Positions 23,435 through 33,554 of a stretch of 64,000 nt of DNA are shown here, piece after piece. The translations under genes were made by a program, and so were the position numbers. How positions within the stretch are numbered: position 1 is the first letter of the stretch; each line of letters begins with the position of its first letter. Under the pieces are notes generated by a model. The model saw nothing but the letters and a program-made list of their open reading frames with translations, was not told where the DNA came from and made no database searches. The stretch comes from Dactylonectria macrodidyma (lineage: Eukaryota; Ascomycota; Sordariomycetes; Hypocreales; Nectriaceae), in contig JAGMUV010000017.1 of the NCBI GenBank assembly GCA_020744425.1, positions 1,302,001 through 1,366,000 of the forward strand, written 5' to 3'.

Positions 23435-23500
23435 TGGGTGTTCGAAGTATTTTACAATAAATAAATGGATCAACTTCCTCTGATGGCTGTCTTCTCAGCC

Positions 23501-24615
23501 TTAGCATCCCACTTGAATCGCATTCGCAAACAGCATATACGTATCCGCATGGTTGAGATTCTGCTCCGCCGTCAACCCTCTCACGAACTCGTACCCATAG
23601 CCATCATAGTCATCTGTCCCCTTGACCTGGTACAGGTGGCTCATCTCGTGTATGGTAATACCCGCCTGGTCTCCGGCGTGACACTCGGTGCTTACAGCGG
23701 GCGTCTCCCAGTACGGCGAGCAATACACCGTGATACCATCATTAACGTCCGCGTACGCCGTCGCCCCGGACTCCTCGCAGTACGCCTCGATGTCGGCGCA
23801 CGAGTAGCCCGTCGTGCCCGAGTTTGTGGTGCCGCATTCGGAAGCCATCTTCTGGTACGTTGAGGCGACTGTGTTGCGCGTCGCTGCGTCCGCGTTCTTG
23901 AAGTACTCGACCATCTTAGTGTCGGAGCCGTTCCTCGCAGCTTCGTACGCCGCCTGGGCTCGCGTCGCACAGCCGGACAGAGCATTCTCAGCAGCCGTCA
24001 GCTGGTCGCCGCTGCAGTCGGAAATCTTGGATCGCTTCACCGCGCGCTTCTTTCGGTACGCCGTGTACGTCTCGGAGGCGCTTCGGCCCTCGATAAACGT
24101 GGCGAGGTGGTTTGATCGATAAGGGATCGCGCCGGCAATTGTTTCGGAGTCGTCGCGGGCGTAGTGAAATGTTCCAACGGCGCGGATGTCAAAGTAGCCG
24201 CCATTGGAGAGGTCGTGGATCTCTGCCACGTCGAAGTCGTTTTCGACCGATCCACCAGCGGGGACACGGACGAAGGCCTTCTTGGGGAGGTTGTTGTGGC
24301 TGATTGAGACCCGGATCCCGTCGAATCGGACACTACCATCTACTTGGATTAGCCAAACTGGCAAACTCATGGTCAAGGATGAGCTGGATAAGTACCTTCA
24401 GAAGTCACCTGGACCTTTTCAACACCAGCTCTATCCAAGACGGTGCCGGTCCTCAGGATGTTGATGTCGGAGGAACCAAAGTTGCGAACAACGGCCTTCA
24501 TCTTGGAATTGTCCAATCGCTGGATTTCTACATCCAGAGTCATGGAGTCCCGAGGACGAAGCGTAGGCACGGCGACTGCCAGAGCCGCAAAAACAAAACA
24601 CCCAAGGAACTTCAT
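23501..24615 (-). CDS. Secreted deuterolysin-type zinc metalloprotease (M35)
   Basis: Two exons are predicted, 24396-24615 and 23501-24342 (53-bp intron), giving 353 residues. A signal peptide occupies residues 1 to about 17. A propeptide follows, with a dibasic site near residues 171-177 (RKKR...KR), consistent with Kex2-type maturation. The mature domain has HEMSH at 305-309 and a downstream GTDDYDGYGY block. That is the aspzincin arrangement (HExxH plus GTxDxxYG) but with one extra residue compared with the usual spacing. Several cysteines, including the C-terminal residue, suggest disulphides. It is a secreted endopeptidase, likely nutritional or host/substrate related. A TTTATAAG box lies about 105 bp upstream. 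The stop codon is within 60-70 bp of the Helitron right end. Confidence 0.9.
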
Positions 24616-26547
24616 AATGAAAGAAAAAAGTGCCCAAACGAGTGCCGGCTCAAAATATGTGGACGGGAGGTAAAGAATGTCGTGATCGCTGGACTAACAT
24701 GGCAGAATTCCTTTTCAACTTATAAATGTTGCGATTGACAAGCTTGAGCCATCCTCTTGCCCAGGAATGACCTCCTCGACGATCCCAATTAGTCAACAGC
24801 CCAGCCATTATATCCCAAACCCACCGATTACCCAACGATTTGACCGACATTCCTTCCCTGAAACATCTCTGACACGCCGTCGGCGATCCAAAAATTCTTC
24901 CGAACCCTCAACCGCTGTCTAACAGCCTTGTCAGGCCAGCATACCCTGCGCACTTTCGTAGTTTCTACAATGGCACGGTCCCGTTTGCACTCGAATGTTT
25001 CTCGTAACATGAGACGACGCTCTATGAAAAGACTAAGGTTTGAAACAACCTCGCGGCACTGACAACTTTATATTTGAGCTAAGACGTCGCGTTGATAAAA
25101 GTGGAGCGACAAGACCTTCGGTGGGGTGATTCCTTGGCCTCTTGATTGTTGGATTCATTCCACCCAAGTTGTTTCGAAGTTGAGAAACACCCCCTTGTGG
25201 AGTTTGGCCGGGGATAAATTAGAACCACGGTCCGACAGCGAGGACCTTTCTCGTGATTTGTAACACGCCCTTGCATCTCCTCAATCTATGAAATTTCTCT
25301 TCTTCACTCGAGAGGGAGACTCTTGGTAGATCGTTACTGCTCGTGGTCGAGATCTCACTGTAAATGTTGATGACAATACCGTCCCAGCAATGCCGTGTCG
25401 CACTAGTTGGCATTGACTTTTCGATGAGCGTTCGATGTTAGGATACCTTGCCTAGCTCTGGAACAGACCAAATTAAGGTGCTTCAATTCGCTGTTTCTAT
25501 TATGTGCATTGCGTAGAAGATAAAGCCTCGCCCTTTTCTTGTCATAATCCCTCATCTGAACCTATCGAGCGTCGCCACGGTTTCTTGGCCCAGCTTTGGC
25601 GTTTGATGAGTTCGAAGCACCTCGACTGAAGTGCAAGTCACTGTTCACGGATCATGTTGCTCAAAGTTGGTGGATTATCTAGAAGGCTACGAGAACTCAT
25701 TAATGCCTGATACCCTAGAGACTCATACATGGGATAGACGGTGTTTTAACATCAAAGCGGACATCAACTCATCTCTCCAACAAGTATGATGGCCTCGGGA
25801 ACATCTTATCGACTGCTACATGCTCAATGCTTTATTACCTATTGGTAGGCTCTGTCTAACCCACCTACTACATGTCCTGCCAGAACTGCATGGAGTATTG
25901 CACCAAGAGCGCAGTTGCTACTAATGCGAACAGACAGATTAGCACTTGGCTCTATATCCTAATATTGTATTGTCAAATACGGAGGGGCTTTAAATAGGAT
26001 ACGTATGTGCGATACATCGCAGCTCGATGTCCACTCTTGAATGCTAGTAGCTGCCAATCGCTGTGCTAGTCCGGTCTCTCCTGCGTCCAATCGCTCCGGG
26101 CATGATCCTCCCGAACTGAGTGCTGGACTGTTTTCCGATCGCAGTATGTTGCGGAGTGCGGAGTTCGGCAGGTAGAGTCTAACAGGCGGAGTCTAACAGA
26201 CGAGAGCAACACAGCGTCTGGACGTAGAGTGGGTGTTTGGTAGGTGAGGCTGATTTGGCGCCGGGTCTTGGCGAGTCGACATCATCGAATGCCGGCGTTT
26301 CTCAACTGTCCGACATTGCCGTATCGTGTACAGACCATTGATTGGACTTTCTCTGCAAATGGCTTGAAATGGCCTCGAAGAGTCAATGAGTAACGTCCAG
26401 ATGACAGCGCAATTTTCGTATCTCGCACTTCGCATCTTCAAAGAATACCGAACCCCCAAAGCTAAACCTGAATTTGGGAAAGAGCCGCTTCTTCTCCGCC
26501 TGCTAGTGACGCAGAATGCTAAAATAGACGACTCAAGTGACGGATAC
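24616..26547. other. intergenic region
   Basis: AT-rich sequence without a convincing ORF between the M35 gene and the NmrA-like gene. Short frames on the minus strand at 24,650-25,410 and 26,193-26,645 show no family pattern. Confidence 0.5.
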
Positions 26548-26626
26548 GGGGCCCGTGAAATCCGGCGCCCGTGAAAATCGGTGCCCACAAAACTGGTGTC
26601 CGTGTGTCTAGGGAGCGCATATAAGT
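26548..26626 (+). promoter_or_regulatory. tandem-repeat promoter element and TATA box of the NmrA-like gene
   Basis: Four imperfect units of 15-16 bp lie head to tail: GGGGCCCGTGAAATCC (26548), GGCGCCCGTGAAAATC (26564), GGTGCCCACAAAACT (26580) and GGTGTCCGTGTGTCTA (26595). A CATATAAGT box follows at 26618-26626, about 80 bp before the start codon. The shared core is GGNGYCCGTG. The arrangement fits a multi-copy activator site; the binding protein is unknown. Confidence 0.5.
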
Positions 26627-26703
26627 ACTCTTTGAGCAGGTTCATTGGAGAGAAGCATCAACAAAGAGTTTTATTTCTCTAGTTTTATTTACATTCGCGC
26701 ATT

Positions 26704-27808
26704 ATGGTCAACGTCGCTGTTTTGGGAGGTACGGGCCATGTTGGCAAAACCATCGTCGAGGTTCTCAAGGAAGATCCAAATCACTCGGTCATTATCCTCA
26801 GCCGCAAGGTTCGTTCTTATCGATGTTGCGAATCAAAGACTATTCTCTAATCAATAATTCGATATCCGAGCAGGCGGTTACTTCTGATACTGGTGCCCCG
26901 GTAGTCGCAGTAGATTATGATGATGTTGCGGCATTGAAGACAGTCCTTGAACAGCACAAGATCCACACCGTCATCTCCTGTCTGGGTACCCATGACCAGG
27001 CTCTTGCCGATGTACAAAATGCCGTAATCCGCGCTGCTGAAACTTCTTCGACGACAAAGCGCTTCATCCCAAGCAACTGGGCCTGTCCACGTGATCCCGA
27101 GTCCGTAGCAGCTTCAGCCCGAGGGTCCTACGTATACTAACCTCGCGATAGGGTTGATGACATCATATCTTGGGCTCAGTTCCAACGCCAAGGCCCCGAT
27201 TTGTTGCGCCAGACAAGCCTGGAGTGGACCGAAGTCCTCAATGGCTACTTTCTTGATTACTGGGGTATGCCTTACATCAAGTCACACATGACTTCTTCGA
27301 CACCCGCCATCGACATCGCTAATAAGGTGGCCGCCATCCCCGGGACGGGCAATGAAGTTATTTCCTTCGCATATACATTCGATGTGGCCAAGGTTGTTTC
27401 CCGCTTGCTGGAGCTGAGCACTTGGGAAGAAGAGACCTACATCATCAGCGACAACCTCACCTGGAACGAGTTTCTCCATCTTGCCGAAGAGGCTCGCGGT
27501 ACGTCCACTGCCTCGCTTGCCGCCTCTGAATTGAAATTGACGTGCATCAACAAGGCTCCAAATTCGAGGTCCACTACGATAGCGAGGAAAAACTCCGCCG
27601 AGGCCAGATCACTGAGTTGCCAGCCCACAAGGAACAGTATCCGTACTTTCCCAAGGAACAATTGGTCTTCCTGTACGCGGGTCTTGAAACGTTGATGGCT
27701 ATGGGAAAGTTTGAGCTTCCGATTGAAAAGGGCTTGAACAAGCGTTTTCCGGATATTAAGATGCTAACTGTTGCTGAAATGCTCAACAATACCTGGAAGG
27801 GTAAATAG
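26704..27808 (+). CDS. NmrA-like / isoflavone-reductase-like NAD(P)-binding protein
   Basis: Four exons are predicted: 26704-26808, 26874-27100, 27152-27498 and 27555-27808, giving 310 residues. The N-terminus VAVLGGTGHVGKT is the glycine-rich dinucleotide-binding loop of the atypical short-chain dehydrogenase NmrA family. LEWTEVLNGYFLDYWG in the middle matches the substrate-side segment of that family. Such proteins act either as redox sensors that bind NAD(P) or as reductases in secondary metabolism; no clear catalytic Tyr-x3-Lys is seen. The second intron uses an uncommon donor, GTCCGT, but ends after a good branch site (ACTAAC) and TAG. No pathway partner is adjacent. Confidence 0.83.
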
Positions 27809-28251
27809 AAGTGGGGAAGATGCTCAACATTTTGAGTGGTAGATTGATTAGAATACATGCATCATGACCACCTGACCGGGCACTCTCGAGGGAACCCTAG
27901 CACGTAGTAGTGATGTGGGAAGGGTAATGCCAATACAACGCCGTGTCAAGTTTGCGCCCAAGATCATGACATTGATAGTGTAGAACCGGCAAATCCGGTA
28001 GTGTGGCGGTTCTCGTAATGTACACTTGAAAACGTGGGAGAAGAATCTACTAGCTAGTCACACAAGATGTACTGGATATGTGATTCATCCCCGGCCTATA
28101 ACTAAAAAAAAAAGGAAGGATCAAGTTGCTGGAATCTAGTATTGATTGATGGTTGTGAGATTGGGTGTCTCCACTGACTAGCGTATACCCTAGTTAGCGA
28201 GTCCGCCGAAGATTTCTATGCCTCATTTTTCTTGCCAGCACCCATCCAATC
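27809..28251. other. intergenic region before the tRNA gene
   Basis: Nothing recognisable apart from an A10 run near 28,104. It contains the 3' flank of the NmrA-like gene. Confidence 0.5.
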
Positions 28252-28339
28252 GGGCGAATGGTTTAGTGGTATAATACTCCCTTAGCATGTTTCATCTGAA
28301 TATCTGGGAGTGGTCCAGGGTTCGATTCCCTGTTCGTCC
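28252..28339 (+). tRNA. tRNA-Ala (AGC) with a 17-nt intron
   Basis: The acceptor arms GGGCGAA (28252-28258) and TTCGTCC (28333-28339) pair with one G-T wobble. The T arm is CAGGG-TTCGATT-CCCTG. The anticodon stem CTCCC/GGGAG brackets TTAGCA...T with anticodon AGC at 28284-28286. The extra 17 nt (28288-28304) sit one base 3' of the anticodon, the canonical nuclear tRNA intron position (37/38). A following CA could be the start of a genomic flank, since CCA is added post-transcriptionally. Confidence 0.9.
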
Positions 28340-28964
28340 AACGTCGGTGGTTTGATCCCATCATACACTTCAAATTCCGTTCTTTTTGAAGTTTGAGGCT
28401 CTTGTTTTGCTGGTACAGAAGAGGGGGCCGAGGGCGGGCCACATTCTTTTTATGCATGCACATTACTTTAGTAAGATGACAGTTAACAAGTCTCAACCAC
28501 GGACATTGTGATCATGTCGGATGGACGAACCTAGAAGTTGGTGTCTATCACATGACAATGCAGAATTTCACATCTTTGAATGAGTGAGGTGGTGGAGAAC
28601 TGATCTTGGAGCCTGGCAATAGTTGTCTCCAGAAAGCGCATGACAAAAGAGATGAGAATAGATCTTGCACTTCTGATGAAGTGCTAGAAATTATTTTGAC
28701 TACTGAAACGTCTATCTTTGCGATTGTTAGTTGCCGTGCTAGATGATGGTGTTGTGTAGGGTAGGGCCAGTGTCAAAGCGGGCACGTTGATGGGTCTGAC
28801 GAGAAATTTCAGGATAGTGAGGTGTAAACTGGGTCTCCCTAACTAGATACGGCTTTTGTCGATGAGGCTTAGCTTGGTGATTAATCAATTGTTCATCGTG
28901 CATGCCGTCTGCATTGATGCTTGTACGATCTCTCTCTTAGTGTTGCCGAACGCCTGAGGTAGTC
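28340..28964. other. spacer between tRNA and 5S array
   Basis: No gene-like frame and no repeat is visible. The short minus frame at 28,263-28,496 overlaps the tRNA and is not a gene. Confidence 0.5.
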
Positions 28965-29083
28965 ACATACGACCATAGCTCTTAGAAAATACGGGATCCC
29001 GTTCGCTCTCCCTTAGTCAAGCTGAGAAGCGGTGAATTAGTACTCGGGTCGGTGACGACCGGGGAATCCTCACTGTTGTATGT
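28965..29083 (+). rRNA. 5S ribosomal RNA, array copy 1
   Basis: A 119-nt 5S gene with both conserved ends and intact internal promoter, followed by a T8 terminator. It differs from the copy at 2376 only by transitions, for example GTTCGC for GTCCGC, GCGGTGAA for GCGGCGAA and CTCACTG for CTCGCTG. Confidence 0.95.
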
Positions 29084-29169
29084 CTTTTTTTTGGTGTTTT
29101 TTAGTGTTTTTGACTCTTATGGAGATAGCCTCCTTCCCGCATATAACCCAGCCCACAGCCATAACCACC

Positions 29170-29288
29170 ACATACGACCATAGCTCTTAGAAAATACGGG
29201 ATCCCGTCCGCTCTCCCTTAGTCAAGCTAAGAAGCGGTGAATTAGTACTCGGGTCGGTGACGACCGGGGAATCCTCACTGTTGTATGT
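29170..29288 (+). rRNA. 5S ribosomal RNA, array copy 2
   Basis: A 119-nt 5S gene in the same orientation, 86 bp after copy 1, with a T8 run at its end. It has a G-to-A change in the loop (GCTAAGAAG) and shares the two 3'-half changes of copy 1. Confidence 0.95.
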
Positions 29289-29353
29289 TTTTTTGCTGGC
29301 TCGCGAAGGTGAATTTACCGCCTACTTGGCCCGTAACTGAAGCCCTTGTCAAC

Positions 29354-29472
29354 ACATACGACCATAGCTCTCAGAAAATACGGGATCCCGTCCGCTCTCC
29401 CTTAGTCAAGCTGAGAAGCGGCGAATTAGTACTCGGGTCGGTGACGACCGGGGAATCCTCGCTGTTGTATGT
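29354..29472 (+). rRNA. 5S ribosomal RNA, array copy 3
   Basis: A 119-nt 5S gene 65 bp after copy 2, identical to the 2376 copy except for one T-to-C change in helix II (CTCTCAG). It is followed by TTTCTTTTT as terminator. Confidence 0.95.
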
Positions 29473-31130
29473 TTCTTTTTGGCCTTTGGCCTTCCCTTTT
29501 TGTTGTCCGGTCATCCAGGCTTAAACGGCCTGGGGGGCTTTCATGGCAAGTAGTTGTCCGAGCCCATTGTGTATATCGTAGCAGGTTTCAAACTCTTCGC
29601 TCTAGTCTAGTTTGGGTAGATCATGTCGGTCACTAGGCCCTGTTGCTAATCCTATGGTAGTGAGGTGGCTTGACGAGGTCTTGATAGCTTGTTGTACACT
29701 CACTCCTTGCGATTGTCCACCAACATCGTTGCAGGTTGGAACCACGTGCAACTCTGCTAGATGATAAATTTAAGATGATGAGGCATGACGTTTGTTCTTG
29801 GTGGGACTGTTGGTATCAGCTCTACAACGGATGAAATACTACTGCACCAAGCTTTGCTATTTTACAGGATGATGATCGTAGTCAAACCCCGCATCTTGTT
29901 TCTCCAGCCCTGTCGTCTTTTCGAGTGTGGGATACCGAGTAGTTCCTTCTGCAAGGGAGAGAGAAGACCGCTTGCCTGATTGCTTGGCGTCTTGGGAGTT
30001 GCTCGTCAGATACGGGAACTTCGCCTACCTGATGTGTGAAACGCACTGCTCACAGCTCCGCAGCCAGCCGCATCGACAATCCCAAGACATATAAGCCGCT
30101 GATTCAAACTTTACTTCATAAGACATCGCTGACTGGCTCTGGACTCAAGTCGGCTTGAAAATGACCAATATTCAGCTCGGCTAGAGATTGGTGATTTAGC
30201 CACAACAGCCTGAAAGTCAAGCAGGCTTCCCGCTAAGGTTACCTTTCTTGGTTGTTCCGCCCGCCTTAGCAGAATCTAGACTGGTCGTGAGACACGGCAC
30301 GTTGTCAGCCTTAAGTATATTGTGGATCGCAGTTTGTGATCGATCATATCGGCGACACGCTACTGCACAAACTAGCGGTTGCGATCACCGCTGACGCCGC
30401 CCTAAATTTTCGCAGAGAGGGGGCTTCTTGGGGTCGAATTGAAATGTGATAAATTCTTCTTTGCATTAGTTGACGAGTTTGGTACCCCATGGACCCCGTG
30501 TTGACGATTGAGCGATGTGAAGGTGTGCTCGAGCACCTGGACCAAGACTCACGGTGGCGCTGCTTGCGAGCGGTTGACACCCCGAGCCACGTTTGTGCGG
30601 AGTTAAGAAAAGCTTGTTAAGAACAATAAGACACCAGGTATCATGTGAGGAGACAATGGAGCCCGTTTGCTATCCGGTCTACCTTGGGCTTCAAATACCT
30701 TCTCCAATTGGCTGCCTTCAGCCGTGTCTCGGATGATGCACCTCTACGCTCTAGCAGGGAGAACCTTAGCCAGAAGCATCTTTCAGCTCTCACGTTATTT
30801 GGCTGCTTGCCAAGACTGGGGCTGCATTAGAGGCGCTTTCTGGCTTCAGCTGAGTCCGGGATGTGATTGCGCTAGTCCAAAGTGACAGGTGATAGGCTGC
30901 CTTGTTGTCTCGTGGAATTCTCATCGCTGGATGAGTGACGGAGCAATGTGATCACAAGTTTGATGGTTGAGTCTCAGATCTGTGGATGGAAAAGGGGAAT
31001 TGAAGAATAAAAGCTTCGTTTCTCCCAGGTCTCTGACCATATTGGAATCAGACTCATACCTTCATCAATTCTCACTTACCTCTAACACAGAGGCACATCC
31101 CACTTTATTTCCAACCTCCCATCTTTCATC
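29473..31130. other. intergenic region
   Basis: Gene-free sequence downstream of the 5S array. Small ORFs lack coding pattern. An AATAAAAG box near 31,005 may serve the downstream metalloprotease gene. Confidence 0.5.
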
Positions 31131-32792
31131 ATGGCCGACAATGCTGAAGTCCATGTCTGCGTTCGAGCGCCGGAGCCAGATGGGTTCCAGGCAAAAGCAG
31201 AAACGCTCGCCATCCAAGAAAATCCTGCCAATGGCCATCTGATCATCGAGGCAGCGCCTGGTGAGGAATCGGAGCAGGAAGAGAATGCCAAACCTGACGA
31301 CAGAGATGGCATTTTGCATCTCGTCGTCGCCACCGACAACAAGTGGGAGAATGGCAGGACGCTCCGCGTCAAGTTTTTCAATGGCACCGATCGCGTGCGC
31401 AGAAAGGTGCAGCAGTATGCGAACATCTGGACGCAATACGCCAACATCAAGTTCCAGTTTGTCGACTCTGGACCGGCTGAGATCCGCATCAACGTCGACA
31501 AAGGCTTCCCTGGCGGCGACTCGGGATTCTGGTCCCATTTGGGCACCAACAGCTTGACGGTTCCCGCAGACAGGCAAACGATGAACTTTGCCGGTTTCAA
31601 CGACCAGACTTCAGAGAACACATTTTCGCGGATCGTCCTTCATGAGTTTGGGCATGCTCTAGGATGTCACCACGAGCACCAGTCGCCCAACGCCAAGATC
31701 CAATGGAACGAGCCCTATGTGATTGAGGAGATGAAGAAACAGGATCCACCGTGGACTCCGAAACAGACGCGCTTCAACATCTTCGATTGGTACTCTGAGG
31801 AGGTGGTGGACGCAACGCCACTCGACGGCAAATCCATCATGTCGTACTGGGTTCCGGCTGAATGGACCCTGAACAGGTTTACAATGGACCACAACACGCA
31901 ACTCTCCGAGACAGACAAGAGCTTCATCGCTAAGATGTACCCGGGCAAGGCGCTGGCGATTGAGTCCTTCAACACGCTGGAGCTGCGGCCGTGGGACGAA
32001 GAAGGGCAGAAAGCGTCGAAGCGGTTCTACTTTTCGACCACGTACAAGAGCCCACCCGCCATTGCCGTGGGCCTCACCAGTATCGACGCTTCCAAAGACT
32101 TCAACATCCGTGTCAAAGCCTATGCTGATACCGTCGTCAAGTCTTCGGCCGTCTTCCACCTGGATACCTGGGCCGACTCGAGGCTGTTCTCAGCCAGCTG
32201 CATGTGGTTCCGCAAGCCCGCCGACGACAAGGCCTTCCAGATCGGCCACTTCAACACTTCGCAGGACCACTCGTGGATGAATCCGCAGGCCAAGACGACG
32301 CACCAGGTCAAGTTCAAGCACCCGTACAACAAAGCGCCTAAGGTCGTCGTCTGGCTCAACGAGCTGAACCTGGCCAAGGGCAAGAACTGGCGCATCAAGG
32401 CGCACGCGTCGGACGTCACGCCGACGGGCTTCAAGCTGCACATCGACTCGTGGTCCGATTCCGTGCTGTACACGGGCGGCGCGGCTTGGATCGCATATCC
32501 AGAGGACCGCAAGGGCGTTGCGAGCGGCACGTTTCGCACGCAGGATACAAGGCCGGCGGACAAGCCGCGAACTCTGACGTCGGGGTGGGAGCGGTTCCCC
32601 CCGGGCATGTTCAAGAGAAATCCCAAGGTGGTTATGGGCTTTAATAGCATTGATGCTGATTGTAAGAAAAACTTGCGGGTCAAGCTGGGTGCGAGTGCCG
32701 TATCGCCGAGACGCATGAAGTGGCACATCAACGGATGGAGTGATTCCATCTTGTACTCTGCCGGGGCTAGCTACATTGTGTTTAACAGTTAG
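31131..32792 (+). CDS. Zinc metalloprotease with three C-terminal H-type lectin repeats
   Basis: Single exon, 553 residues. The protease domain (about 60-272) has HEFGHALGCHHE at 171-182, the metzincin zinc site HExxHxxGxxH plus a following Glu as in astacins, and a Met-turn SIMSY at 235-239. Three repeats of about 85 residues follow (about 276-360, 369-456 and 464-551). Each ends in W-[AS]-D-S-x-L-[FY] (347, 441, 536), the signature of H-type lectins that bind N-acetylgalactosamine-like sugars. No signal peptide is visible, so export, if any, would be unconventional, or the protein acts inside the cell. A role in recognising and cleaving glycoproteins is inferred. Codon use is GC3-rich and uniform over the gene. 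Confidence 0.9.
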   Translation: MADNAEVHVCVRAPEPDGFQAKAETLAIQENPANGHLIIEAAPGEESEQEENAKPDDRDGILHLVVATDNKWENGRTLRVKFFNGTDRVRRKVQQYANIWTQYANIKFQFVDSGPAEIRINVDKGFPGGDSGFWSHLGTNSLTVPADRQTMNFAGFNDQTSENTFSRIVLHEFGHALGCHHEHQSPNAKIQWNEPYVIEEMKKQDPPWTPKQTRFNIFDWYSEEVVDATPLDGKSIMSYWVPAEWTLNRFTMDHNTQLSETDKSFIAKMYPGKALAIESFNTLELRPWDEEGQKASKRFYFSTTYKSPPAIAVGLTSIDASKDFNIRVKAYADTVVKSSAVFHLDTWADSRLFSASCMWFRKPADDKAFQIGHFNTSQDHSWMNPQAKTTHQVKFKHPYNKAPKVVVWLNELNLAKGKNWRIKAHASDVTPTGFKLHIDSWSDSVLYTGGAAWIAYPEDRKGVASGTFRTQDTRPADKPRTLTSGWERFPPGMFKRNPKVVMGFNSIDADCKKNLRVKLGASAVSPRRMKWHINGWSDSILYSAGASYIVFNS

Positions 32793-33554
32793 TGTGTGTA
32801 ACTTTGATGTTTTTAGAGTTGGGTGTGAGTTAAGCTTAGTTCCATAGTCTTGTCTGGGGAATTGAGAAAAGGACGTCACAGTGTTGTCTCTTGAAGCTTC
32901 CTCATGCTGTGTAACCCAACCTCAAGAATCCTTCACACAGATACCGTCGTGGAGATGGTCAACTTTGAACTCGTCCACACAGAACGTGATTGAGGCTCTG
33001 GGTTCTCCCACCCATTCCTAACTTGCACTTTACATTCGTCGGCGACCCAATCACTTCCTTCGGGCCCCAGGAATGTTGTCTCTTGGTTGCGGTGAGGATT
33101 CTGCCTAGACATGCAGCCACACGTCGTCACATCCACTGAAAATCCAAGTTCCAATGCAGCACGACGGCAACTCTGCATCGATAGTGTGCGTGGCTTGGAT
33201 CCTTGGCAGTAAAAGCTTCGTCATTCCCCCCATTCCAGTGCCGGTGACGAGTAGCTAAGTGCTGGTAGGATGCAGCCCGTCAGCTGGGCAAGCCACGCAA
33301 CTCGCTCATTTGTTGTGTCGAGTTGAAGGCGTTATCATAGGCTTTGTGGCCATGATCTTTCGGGAACGAACCTCGCGATGAATGCGCACTTTCGTCTGGT
33401 TGGTCGTGGCGGGCCGCGTCGTCTGCCGCTTGTCGAGGGAGTACTAGAACGAGGCTCTGCCGCTTGCAAGGTAATATATCAAGGCATTCCCCGCCCCTCC
33501 TGGACCATTCCCGGCCAATCTTCTTCCCGTAGATCTCTGCGCAAGAGTGAGTTC
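32793..33554. other. intergenic region
   Basis: Promoter side of the following surface-protein gene. An ORF beginning at 33,378 reads into that gene in frame but lacks family support upstream of the signal peptide. Confidence 0.5.

Larger units (their letters stand above)
17534..23445 (+). mobile_element. Helitron (autonomous, near-intact)
   Basis: The element is defined by one long Rep-helicase ORF and paired end structures. At the left, TCAGCCCGAAGGGC (17534-17547) folds as GCCC-GAA-GGGC. At the right, CCCTTCGGGCTG (23385-23396) is the exact 12-nt inverse complement of 17535-17546. It is followed by two further hairpins: GGCTG/CAGCC (23392-23407) and TTAAGT/ACTTAA with an inner TGCC/GGCA (23409-23434). 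The left end begins TC after TT, as Helitrons do. No CTRR is seen at the expected place on the right, so the right border is approximate (23435-23470). Asymmetric inverted termini would fit the Helitron2 type. No captured host gene is visible. Confidence 0.75.

Noticed and set aside
26193..26645. 150-codon minus ORF upstream of the NmrA-like gene
   Set aside because: It covers the tandem-repeat promoter and has no conserved features.
28965..29472. CRISPR-like direct repeats
   Set aside because: The repeated units are 119-nt 5S rRNA genes with Pol III terminators.
33378..33554. N-terminal extension of the surface protein
   Set aside because: The signal peptide begins at 33555; upstream in-frame codons would bury it.
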